Source: Calothrix membranacea FACHB-236 (GTDB lineage Bacteria; Cyanobacteriota; Cyanobacteriia; Cyanobacteriales; Nostocaceae). Taken from it: 64,000 nucleotides of DNA. The translations under genes were made by a program, and so were the position numbers. The stretch covers positions 62,001 through 126,000 of the forward strand of contig NZ_JACJPX010000008.1 of NCBI RefSeq assembly GCF_014696315.1, read 5' to 3'. The notes beneath the pieces are model-generated. The model did no database searches. It saw nothing but the letters and a program-made list of their open reading frames with translations, and had not been told where the DNA came from. Positions 56,787-64,000 of this stretch are shown here, piece by piece. Within the stretch, counting starts at the first letter, position 1. Each line of letters starts with the position of its first letter.

Positions 56787-57527
56787 TTAAAAACTTCCAA
56801 ACGGAATCCGCGAAATTAAGGAAAATACACCAAACCCAACTAACAGCACACCGCTAACTGGGTTAATCCAACCAGACCAGCGACGTAATTCCAGTAGCCT
56901 TTTAATTGCTGCTGTAAATGTACCTGCCAAAATTAATGGTGCTACATAACCTGCTGTGTAAGCAATGAGCAACACCGCACCTAAAATTAAGTCTTGAGTA
57001 TTAGCCACCCAACCCAGCAAGCTTGCCAAAACTGGGGTACTACAAGGTGACGCAACTAAACCAAAAGTTAAACCTATCAAGTAGGAACGCACTCCTGGGG
57101 GTAAATCTTGGGAAATCCAATTTGTTTCACCTAAAGAGGGAAACTGCAGAGGTAGTGCTTCCAACAAGTTCAGCCCCATGAGAATGGCGATAATACTGAC
57201 AATTATCGGCAAACCCATTCCCACTTGACCGTAAACTTTGCCCACAAAAGCCGCTACTATCCCTAGCCCTGCTAATGTGGTGGCTAATCCTAGCGCAAAC
57301 CAAGTTGATTGAGCGGCTGCTTGCAGACGACTTTTAGCTTCATAACCGCCGATATAACCAATGGTAATTGGCAGCATAGAAAGCATACAGGGCGTGAGAC
57401 TGGTGAGTAAACCAGCCACGAAAATAATGCCAATACTTACCACACTAAGGTGTCCCAGCTGATTAGAGACTAGGGCATTGGCAAATTGTTCTAGTTTGTA
57501 AAGTTGGATTTGCAAAGTCTCAAGCAT
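56787..57527 (-). CDS. ccdA: Cytochrome c biogenesis thiol-reductant transporter CcdA
   Basis: A 246-residue polytopic protein with six hydrophobic segments. The two redox cysteines are in LTSLTPCMLSMLPITIGYIGGY and GLVASPCSTPVLASLLG, both in the family's proline-containing contexts. CcdA passes reducing equivalents from cytosolic thioredoxin across the thylakoid or plasma membrane, keeping apocytochrome c haem-binding cysteines reduced. It is directly upstream of ccs1 in one transcription unit, which fits the shared system II pathway. Confidence 0.95.
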   Translation of the reverse strand: MLETLQIQLYKLEQFANALVSNQLGHLSVVSIGIIFVAGLLTSLTPCMLSMLPITIGYIGGYEAKSRLQAAAQSTWFALGLATTLAGLGIVAAFVGKVYGQVGMGLPIIVSIIAILMGLNLLEALPLQFPSLGETNWISQDLPPGVRSYLIGLTFGLVASPCSTPVLASLLGWVANTQDLILGAVLLIAYTAGYVAPLILAGTFTAAIKRLLELRRWSGWINPVSGVLLVGFGVFSLISRIPFGSF

Positions 57528-57946
57528 GGGGCATTATGACCGGGAAATGCTTACTATGCTTGAATTTTAGCTTAGTTTGGGACTTTGGGTGGCAGTAATT
57601 AAGGGCAGCGATCGCGCTTTGGGTCGGCTCAAATCTCAAAAATTGCCCATTTCCTCATTTATCGGCTTTATTTCCCATAGCGATCGCAATGAGGATTTCT
57701 TGATGACAGCATTCATGAGCTGAGAGCTTTTTTTCTCAGCTTCATATTTTTACTATTTACGTAAAATTAAAGTTTAAGATTTCAGATACTTTTAGCAAAA
57801 ATTCTGTTTTTAAATTAACCAGGAAAATCTTTTTAAGAAATAAAAAATAAATGAGAGAAAGTATGAAAAATTATGAAATAAGCAGCAAAAAAATACTATT
57901 TTTTATAAAATTTATTGCATAGACTTAAACCTTATTTTTATTTAAA
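57528..57946. other. Intergenic, divergent promoters
   Basis: Two HIP1-type sites occur near 57609 and 57680. A hairpin AGCTGAGA / TCTCAGCT lies at 57718-57741 with a T-rich loop. From 57745 on the sequence is strongly AT-rich, upstream of the CADD-like gene. No gene seen. Confidence 0.45.
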
Positions 57947-58657
57947 ATGCACACTCAAAATGCTACAGATTTATTTAATGAAGTTTTAGATACAATTTAC
58001 CAACAATATCTCCCATCCAAACATCCTTTTTTTTCTCGTTTGGCTATATTGCCACCAGAGAAGCTGTGTTCTCCAGATTTATTAGGACAAATATATTTAA
58101 GGTACCAAGCAGCTTGCCATGCAACTCGTGTCATGGTGTATTTTGTACCTCACCTAGATAGCCCGGCATTACGGGTACGAAAGCTGAGAATTATTAGTGA
58201 TGATGATAGCTTACAAGGTGGCGATACTCATCACTATCAATTGAGTCGAGCATTTGCCAATATGGGAGCAAAATTTATCATCTCTGACGAAAATTTTGGC
58301 AGTCTAGATGAATTACAAAAAATACTCGACCCAACTACTGCTAATTTTGTTTCTTTAGTTCAGAGAATTTACCCTCAATCTTTAGGCCCTTGGTGCGTCA
58401 TTGAAATGTTTGCCCATGATTGGATGGAAGCATTGATGAATTCTCTATCTCATTGTTTTCCATTTATTCAACAAGAGCAGTATTTTGCTGAATGTTTTGA
58501 ACAAGGTGTAGAAGAAAGGCACGCTCAAGAAGCAAAGGAATTAACCACTATTATTCTTGATAATTCACCAAAATTATTAGAACCAACAATTGCAGGGGCA
58601 AAAATGATGGCTACGGGGTTAGATAAATTTTGGTCTGGGTTAGAAGATTTATTATAA
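57947..58657 (+). CDS. CADD/heme-oxygenase-fold protein (TENA/PqqC-like, DUF3865-like)
   Basis: A 236-residue all-helical protein. Potential metal ligands fall in the pattern of haem-oxygenase-like di-iron oxidases: His95/His96 (GGDTHHYQLS), Glu153 and His157 (VIEMFAHDW), Glu189/Glu190 and His192 (GVEERHAQEA). The overall look fits the CADD-like DUF3865 group, for which a Nostoc punctiforme structure exists to my recollection. Members of the wider fold act in p-aminobenzoate, retinal, thiamin or PQQ chemistry. The reaction here is unknown. Single gene with an AT-rich upstream region. Confidence 0.82.
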   Translation: MHTQNATDLFNEVLDTIYQQYLPSKHPFFSRLAILPPEKLCSPDLLGQIYLRYQAACHATRVMVYFVPHLDSPALRVRKLRIISDDDSLQGGDTHHYQLSRAFANMGAKFIISDENFGSLDELQKILDPTTANFVSLVQRIYPQSLGPWCVIEMFAHDWMEALMNSLSHCFPFIQQEQYFAECFEQGVEERHAQEAKELTTIILDNSPKLLEPTIAGAKMMATGLDKFWSGLEDLL

Positions 58658-58757
58658 GAGAGAGGGAACAGGGAACAGAAAATAAACCTCCTTGATGTGT
58701 GCCTAATTTCTCCAAAATCAAATTTATTATTTAATCAATTCAGCATTTAATGATAAT

Positions 58758-59501
58758 TCAAGCTATTAATAAACGTTGTTTAGTATAAGTTGCTTGAATA
58801 AAAGCTTGAAAAATTCTTTGGTGATTTGGATCGTTGACTGAAAGCTCCGGATGCCATTGCACGCCAATAGCCCAAGGATGATCTTCATGTTCTACGGCTT
58901 CAATGACTTCATCTTCTAAAGCATGAGCAACAACACGCCATCCTGGGGGTACTTGGTGTACAGCTTGGTGGTGCCAAGACACTACAGATATGTGAGTATT
59001 TTGTACACAGTCAGCTAAACGGCTTTCGGCACTAATTTTGACCATGTGTTCTGTTGATAAACGCCTTCCAGGTTCAGGATCTAAGCGATGCAAAACTGAA
59101 GTACCATATACCTCTGGTAAATGGGGAATGAGAGTACCGCCAGAAGCGACAATGAGAATTTGCAAACCCCGACAGATACCAAATACAGGCAAATGATGCT
59201 CAAGGGCAAACTTAGCTAGTTGCAGTTCAAAGACATCGCGATCGCCGTCCACAGAATAAATGCTAGGGTGGTCAGAGCCGTTGTACGACACAGGGTTAAT
59301 ATCTCCACCACCAGAGATAATCAATCCATCTAGTGGTTCTAACAACCTGGCTGGCTCAGTTTCTCCTGGTGGTAACAATATGGGAGTCCCACCAGCGGCA
59401 CGAACAGCATCTATGTAAGCACTGGGTAAAGAAAATGGTAATGCGTCTTTGCGCCCATAAGTTGTAATCCCAATCAAGGCATTTTTTAATTTTCTACTCA
59501 T
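58758..59501 (-). CDS. Gamma-glutamyl-gamma-aminobutyrate hydrolase family protein (PuuD-like, class I GATase)
   Basis: A 247-residue cytosolic enzyme with the triad Cys110 (FGICRGLQIL), His217 and Glu219 (VQWHPELS). The oxyanion region is LDGLIISGGGDINP. The family (peptidase C26) cleaves gamma-glutamyl amides, for example gamma-Glu-GABA in putrescine breakdown; no other puu gene is nearby, so the substrate is open. Its first 8 bases overlap the 3' end of the WD40 gene upstream, so translation is coupled to that signalling protein, which is unusual company for a metabolic amidase. Confidence 0.9.
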   Translation of the reverse strand: MSRKLKNALIGITTYGRKDALPFSLPSAYIDAVRAAGGTPILLPPGETEPARLLEPLDGLIISGGGDINPVSYNGSDHPSIYSVDGDRDVFELQLAKFALEHHLPVFGICRGLQILIVASGGTLIPHLPEVYGTSVLHRLDPEPGRRLSTEHMVKISAESRLADCVQNTHISVVSWHHQAVHQVPPGWRVVAHALEDEVIEAVEHEDHPWAIGVQWHPELSVNDPNHQRIFQAFIQATYTKQRLLIA

Positions 59502-62500
59502 CGTTTTTCTTAGCTCCTAAACTTTTTAAAGTTTTTATTTGTGCGGCGGTGAGATTAACCACATCTGTTATATCCATACCTTCGTAAAGTCGGGGAGATT
59601 TCAGTGATTTCCTCAGTTCTCCTGTTTCTGTATGCCAAAGCATAATCGTGCCATCTTCACTACTACTGGCCAGAGTTTGACCATCAGCACTAAAGACCAC
59701 AGACCAGATTCTTTCTTGATGTCCGCTCAAAGTTAGGTAGAGTTGAGCGGTTTTGATATCCCAAATTTCCACAATGGGGTTTCCCCCGGCGCTGGCGACA
59801 AAACGACCTTGGGGGCTAAAAGCTACAGTCCGCACCCATCCAGTTTTTCCTTCTAAGGTTTGGATACATTTACCTGTAGCTACATCCCAGAGCTTAACAG
59901 TGTTGTCTTCGCTACCACTCACCAGGGTATTACCATCGGGGCTAAAACGTACAGACCGCACCCATCCACGGTGACCATAAAGAGTTTGCAGGCATTTACC
60001 TGTCTCTACATCCCAAAATTTGATTGTGCAGTCTTCACTACCACTAGCCAAAATGCTGCTATCTGGACTAAAAGTTACAGACCAGAGCCAGTTTTTATGA
60101 TTATCTTGGGTTTGGCGATATTCACCTGTATGGATATTCCATATTCTTAATATTTTGTCATCGCCACCACTGGCTAAATAACGATTATTGGGACTAAAAG
60201 CAACAGTTAGAACCCGGTCAAAATGATCTACAAAAGTTTTGCGATGTTGACCAGTTTCAACATCCCATAATCTAATAGTTCGGTCGTCGCTACCACTGGC
60301 AATTAAACTACTATCAGGACTTAAAGCAACGGCACGAATTCTATTAGTATGTCCTGCTAAAGATTTAGCTTCCTCAGTATCTAAATTCCAAAGTTTAATG
60401 GTTTTATCATCGTTCCCACTAATTAAGATGTTACTACTGAGATGAAAAACTAAAGACCAAGCCCAATCTGTGTAACCTTGAAGAGTTTTTAGGCATTCAC
60501 CTGTATGAGCATCCCAAAGTTTAACAGTTTTATCATCGCTACTGCTAATTAAGGTTTTCCCTTCAGGATCTGTAAAAGTTACAGACCAAACTTTCTCTGT
60601 ATGTTCTGATAAAATTCGGTGGCGTTTGTTGGCATCAATATCCCACAAAATTACTTTATGGTCTTCACTGGCGCTAGCCAAAATGCGAGAATTTGCTGCT
60701 GGGCTAAAAGCTAGCGATCGCACTCTTTCGGTATGTCCTGATAACGTTTTCAGATAGTTACCGCTATCAACATCCCAAAGTCTAATTGTGTGGTCATCAC
60801 TACCACTAGCTAAAATCTTACCATCAGCACTAAAGGCAACTGTACGTACCCGTGCTGTATGGTGTCCTTCCAGAGTTCTGATGTAATTACCTGTCTGTGC
60901 ATCCCACAAAATTACTGTCCTGTCACTACTACCACTGGCTAAAATTTTGCCATCAGAACTAAAAGCCACTCCCCTTACCCAATGAGTATGTTTTTCTAGA
61001 ATTTTCCAGCATTCACCAGTATGGATATCCCAGAGTCTGACAGTTTTATCTTCGCTACTACTAGCTACAGTTTTACCATCTGGGCTAAATGCTACAGACC
61101 AGACTCTTTGATCATGTCCTTCTAATTTTTTCAAAAATTGTCCAGTTTGGGTATTCCATAATTTGACAGTTTTATCATCACTAGCACTCGCTAAAATTTC
61201 TCCATCAGGACTAAAAGCTACTGATCTAATCCAATTTGTATGACCTTCTAAAGTTAGCAATTGATGACCATTAGCATCTCTAAGACGAATTTTACTTTTA
61301 GTATCACCCAAAGCAATAATTGCTTTTTTGGGGTTATAGGCTACTGCCAAAACAATGCCAAAAGCTTCAGTAAATCGAGATTTATTTAAATCTGCACCAA
61401 TAAATTTCACATTCCGTAAATCTGCACCCCGGAGATATGCTTGCCATACAGTTAAATGTGATAGATCTAGTCCAGATAAGTTGTAGTTGTAATAAATTAA
61501 TAAATTCAAGATATTACCCACAGCATATCCTTTGGGTAAATCTCTAATTGTTTTATTGTCTTTATTGATTAATTTAACTAATTGCTGCTTAATATTATTA
61601 ATATTTTTGGCAATGGGTTTGAGAATTAATTGGGTTTGGCAATTTCTGACATAATCTTTAGCAGTAGCCTTAATTAAAGCATACTGATTAAAAATGTGAA
61701 ATTTGCCTGAGTTTAGCTCAGCACTCACATAGCGGATGAGAATCCCAGTCATAAATTCCATCACGACATTTTGCAACGTGAATTTGCCATCAATCGCTTC
61801 GATGAGTGATGAGCGTTTCAGTTTTTCTAAGGCATTAATTACATCAATATATATTGGTTTCTCAGCAAGATCGTCAAATAACTCATTCACTGACACTGGT
61901 TCACGATTAATTGCCAACCAGTACATAATTTCTTGTTCTAATGCCGATAAGTGATTAAATTGCTTATCTAATAAGCTTTCTATACCTACAAAAGGAGTCA
62001 GGGCAATTTCTTGGGATAAAAATTCCGAAATATTTCCGCTAAATAAATCTTGAATAAACGTAGAGACTATTTTTAAGGCTAAAGGATTACCACTGTATAG
62101 TCCGATTAATTGCTGCATTTCTTCATCTGAACCGAAAAGTCTTTTATCTGCCAGGACTTTGATAGCTTCTTGATTTTCCAAGCCATGCAGCAATAAAGAA
62201 CGAATTGGTAAATGCTCACCTTCTTGCACCGCAATTTCTTGAGGTTTAATACGACTTGTGATCAATAAACAACTTTGATGCTGTAATTCACCAATACGCT
62301 GAATTAAAATACTATATTCTTGATATTCATCACGATACTGTTCTTGCATACCATCAGCAAGAATTGATTCAAAATTATCTAATATTAATAAACAACGGCA
62401 AGAGCGAAAACGTTCAATCAGACAGGCGATTTTTTCATGAACATCGCCTGTATTATTAATTTCTTCTTGATTTGATAAGAATTTAATGATGCTATCAAGT

Positions 62501-63012
62501 AATGTACTCAGCTGGGGTGTCTCTCGCAGACTACGCCAGATAATATAATCAAACTCTGGCTTGAGTGTTTGGGCTAATCTCACAGATAAAGCAGTTTTTC
62601 CCAGTCCACCCATTCCCAGCAATGCAATCATACGACAATGCTCGTTCACGATCCATTGCGTCAGAGTATCTAATTCCTGAGTGCGTCCGTAAAATGTGAC
62701 AGTATCCGGTGCTTCTCCTAAATCCTGTTTACTTTCGGCGTTCGTTGTTTGGGCCGCTGGTATGATCTTGCTGGAAGATTCACTGATAAATTCTGGTTTG
62801 TATTTAGCAAACAAAGTGACTAACTCAGATTTTTTACTGACATCAAACGCTCGGTAGAGCCTTTCTAAGTATTTTCTGACGGTTGCTGGTTTAATGTTGA
62901 GTACTTGGGCGATCGCATCGTCGTCTAACTCCCCAGCCAAAACTAAACGCAATACCTCTTGGCGGCGTGGTGTTAGTTTCAAGAAGGTTTCGTTCAACTG
63001 TTGTTGATTCAT
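59494..63012 (-). CDS. LuxR-type HTH / NB-ARC-like NTPase / pentapeptide / 14-unit WD40 protein
   Basis: A 1,172-residue protein from the ATG at 63012; the frame reaches a GTG at 63087 that lies inside a palindrome. Residues 10-60 are a LuxR-type HTH (LTPRRQEVLRLVLAG, IAQVLNIKPATVRKYLERLY). A STAND-type NTPase follows, with P-loop GMGGLGKTAL (Lys139), Walker B CLLILDNFESIL and a downstream winged-helix-like region. A short pentapeptide-type stretch (LSGLDLSHLTVWQAYLRGAD) precedes the WD40 region (about 555-1140): thirteen clear repeats plus one degenerate first unit, enough for two seven-bladed propellers. The family is thought to oligomerise on ligand binding. Output could be transcriptional through the HTH. 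Confidence 0.92.
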   Translation of the reverse strand: MNQQQLNETFLKLTPRRQEVLRLVLAGELDDDAIAQVLNIKPATVRKYLERLYRAFDVSKKSELVTLFAKYKPEFISESSSKIIPAAQTTNAESKQDLGEAPDTVTFYGRTQELDTLTQWIVNEHCRMIALLGMGGLGKTALSVRLAQTLKPEFDYIIWRSLRETPQLSTLLDSIIKFLSNQEEINNTGDVHEKIACLIERFRSCRCLLILDNFESILADGMQEQYRDEYQEYSILIQRIGELQHQSCLLITSRIKPQEIAVQEGEHLPIRSLLLHGLENQEAIKVLADKRLFGSDEEMQQLIGLYSGNPLALKIVSTFIQDLFSGNISEFLSQEIALTPFVGIESLLDKQFNHLSALEQEIMYWLAINREPVSVNELFDDLAEKPIYIDVINALEKLKRSSLIEAIDGKFTLQNVVMEFMTGILIRYVSAELNSGKFHIFNQYALIKATAKDYVRNCQTQLILKPIAKNINNIKQQLVKLINKDNKTIRDLPKGYAVGNILNLLIYYNYNLSGLDLSHLTVWQAYLRGADLRNVKFIGADLNKSRFTEAFGIVLAVAYNPKKAIIALGDTKSKIRLRDANGHQLLTLEGHTNWIRSVAFSPDGEILASASDDKTVKLWNTQTGQFLKKLEGHDQRVWSVAFSPDGKTVASSSEDKTVRLWDIHTGECWKILEKHTHWVRGVAFSSDGKILASGSSDRTVILWDAQTGNYIRTLEGHHTARVRTVAFSADGKILASGSDDHTIRLWDVDSGNYLKTLSGHTERVRSLAFSPAANSRILASASEDHKVILWDIDANKRHRILSEHTEKVWSVTFTDPEGKTLISSSDDKTVKLWDAHTGECLKTLQGYTDWAWSLVFHLSSNILISGNDDKTIKLWNLDTEEAKSLAGHTNRIRAVALSPDSSLIASGSDDRTIRLWDVETGQHRKTFVDHFDRVLTVAFSPNNRYLASGGDDKILRIWNIHTGEYRQTQDNHKNWLWSVTFSPDSSILASGSEDCTIKFWDVETGKCLQTLYGHRGWVRSVRFSPDGNTLVSGSEDNTVKLWDVATGKCIQTLEGKTGWVRTVAFSPQGRFVASAGGNPIVEIWDIKTAQLYLTLSGHQERIWSVVFSADGQTLASSSEDGTIMLWHTETGELRKSLKSPRLYEGMDITDVVNLTAAQIKTLKSLGAKKNDE

Positions 63013-63080
63013 CTGGTTTGTGGCTATCCACCCAACATAGGATTTAGTGACTGAGAATAGCTTACCGCTTAAAACAACTT

Positions 63081-63094
63081 GTGACACCTGTCAC
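63081..63094. promoter_or_regulatory. GTGACA-CC-TGTCAC palindrome, candidate operator
   Basis: A perfect 6-2-6 inverted repeat 69 bases upstream of the preferred start of the LuxR-NTPase-WD40 gene. Related half-sites TTGTCAC and GTGACA occur at about 63217 and 63315. Could bind the encoded HTH or another regulator. Confidence 0.5.
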
Positions 63095-63401
63095 TTGTAC
63101 GAGAATCTTGATTTTTCTTTTTTGATACTAAATTACTTAAGCATAAATCAGGAGATTTTCAGTAAAATTTCCATGAAGATCCTACTTGACAGCATTCAAA
63201 GACACATGAGATGATTGTCACACAATACGACACTTAGTCGTCAGGAAAAGATAATTAAGTTTTTTCCGCACAGTTACGTAAAGCAAATACCCCGGCAGAT
63301 TCTCACTCACAAAAGTGACAGCCTTCTTTAATTGAACGCTTGACACATTTTTAATTTCTGATTGAGGGTCTAGCACTGGTTTACCATTAAGGTTCCATAC
63401 T
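63095..63401. other. Intergenic, little to see
   Basis: An AT-rich divergent promoter region with the half-sites noted above. No hairpin terminator, tandem repeat or further gene is evident. Confidence 0.4.
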
Positions 63402-63689
63402 ATGCCCGGAGAAACTAGCCAAGCGAACGAAGTTGACAAAATGGTGACTCGACTGCTGGTAATTCTTCTAAGTTGTTGGCATGAAACTGGCTTTGGTCAC
63501 ATAGAAATCAAAAGTGAACGAATTAAGCGTGACCTCATAGCCGTGACGATCATGGGTTCTACTCATTATCGGTATGTCATCAGTAAGGAAGATTTACAAA
63601 GTTGGTGGGTTGAGGAGGAAGAAGCGAGTCACAGCACAACTGAATACGAAATATCTAAACAATTGAATAACTACTCCAAAACTGAATAA
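63402..63689 (+). CDS. Small hypothetical protein
   Basis: 95 residues. The first half is helical (EVDKMVTRLLVILLSCWHETG). The second is a beta-rich GHIEIKSERIKRDLIAVTIMGSTHYRYVI module followed by an acidic tail (WWVEEEEASHSTTEYE). No family recognised. The overlapping - strand frame (63218-63439) is less protein-like. The ATG has no strong ribosome site, so the start is uncertain. Codon use looks like its neighbours. Confidence 0.6.
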   Translation: MPGETSQANEVDKMVTRLLVILLSCWHETGFGHIEIKSERIKRDLIAVTIMGSTHYRYVISKEDLQSWWVEEEEASHSTTEYEISKQLNNYSKTE

Positions 63690-63889
63690 GTATATATCTT
63701 TCCTCAAAAATAGGCATAGTTGTGATGACTAGCCAAGGGAAAGATGAAACAACTCAGAATTTTTCAATCCTTAGCCCTGATAAATTGTGATTTTTTACAA
63801 GGCAGGAAAAGTTAGTTAATTAGCTTTTTCTGTCTAATTTTTTAGGGCTAAATTCTCTATTAAATCAGTAATTATTTGGAACAAAAACC
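63690..63889. other. Intergenic with spaced inverted repeat
   Basis: TTAGCCCT near 63772 and AGGGCTAA near 63842 are inverted, about 60 bases apart, upstream of the last gene. Confidence 0.4.
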
Positions 63890-64000
63890 ATGAAAACTCA
63901 ACAGGAAAACAATTTCTTATTTCGGTTAGCATCAAGAATTTTGAAATACCTCCTCCTGTTTACATCAGGCTTGGCTATAGCCTGTGTAATGTCGATGAGT
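63890..64000 (+). CDS. N-terminal fragment of a membrane or secreted protein (cut by window edge)
   Basis: 37 codons from an ATG at 63890. A polar start (MKTQQENNFLFRLASR) is followed by a hydrophobic helix ILKYLLLFTSGLAIACVMSM. This reads as a signal anchor or signal peptide; LAIAC could be a lipobox. Nothing more can be said because the gene leaves the window. Confidence 0.65.
   Translation, partial: MKTQQENNFLFRLASRILKYLLLFTSGLAIACVMSMS

Noticed and set aside
63218-63439. 73-codon - strand frame opposite the 95-aa gene
   Set aside because: The + strand frame at 63402 is more protein-like; this frame crosses the divergent promoter region.

Overview
The window comes from a filamentous, heterocyst-forming-type cyanobacterium (Nostocales, Nostoc/Anabaena-like). 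The evidence is dense HIP1 octamers (GCGATCGC), heptameric short tandem repeats (STRRs) in most intergenic gaps, petM, ycf39 and a photosystem II S4-domain gene, and a kaiABC cluster with a short KaiA followed directly by a TolC-type gene in the arrangement known for hgdD of Anabaena. The genus call is inference; no rRNA is present. No prophage, insertion sequence with a transposase, or CRISPR array was seen.

Layout. 1-9.4 kb: the 5' part of a hybrid histidine kinase, a small overlapping gene pair with a retropepsin-like aspartyl protease, and a very large poly-HAMP hybrid kinase with twelve near-identical 276-bp repeats. 9.5-18.4 kb: a potassium channel, argD, a PlsC acyltransferase, an alpha/beta hydrolase and a PAS/GAF hybrid kinase with a ribbon-helix-helix-like N-terminus. 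18.4-26 kb: a nest of three palindromic elements, a Tat-type beta-carbonic anhydrase, a LivF-type ATPase, a 4Fe-4S ferredoxin, hisZ coupled to a DnaJ-TPR gene, an inositol-phosphatase family gene, a nuclease-fold lipoprotein, a 2Fe-2S ferredoxin and tRNA-Ser(GGA). 26.2-31.3 kb: a caspase/EF-hand/GUN4 fusion, nine 21-bp palindromic iterons, an unknown gene with a strong ribosome binding site, and a SWIM-domain protein. 31.5-42 kb: lpdA, trpC, small cyanobacterial proteins (DUF5340-like, DUF2949, DUF192), an NblR-like regulator, nadK, ycf39, petM (34 aa) and pdxA. 42-54.2 kb: a CBS-domain hybrid kinase with degenerate receivers diverging from kaiA-kaiB-kaiC and the hgdD-like gene, then small conserved genes, a GNAT acetyltransferase and the S4 protein. 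54.3-64 kb: an SDR, ccs1 and ccdA for c-type cytochrome maturation, a CADD/heme-oxygenase-like protein, a class I glutamine-amidotransferase hydrolase and a LuxR-NTPase-WD40 protein.

Functionally the window is rich in signalling (four multidomain histidine kinases, a STAND-type NTPase, a caspase, the circadian oscillator) mixed with photosynthesis assembly and housekeeping metabolism. Intergenic DNA is heavily colonised by heptamer repeats and MITE-like palindromes. These run into several open reading frames and produce false upstream starts (trpC, the SWIM gene, the nuclease lipoprotein). The most unusual items are the caspase/EF-hand/GUN4 fusion, the 12-unit poly-HAMP array, the degenerate-receiver kinase facing a KaiA without its N-terminal domain, the 21-bp palindrome array and the nested elements with a 9-bp target duplication.
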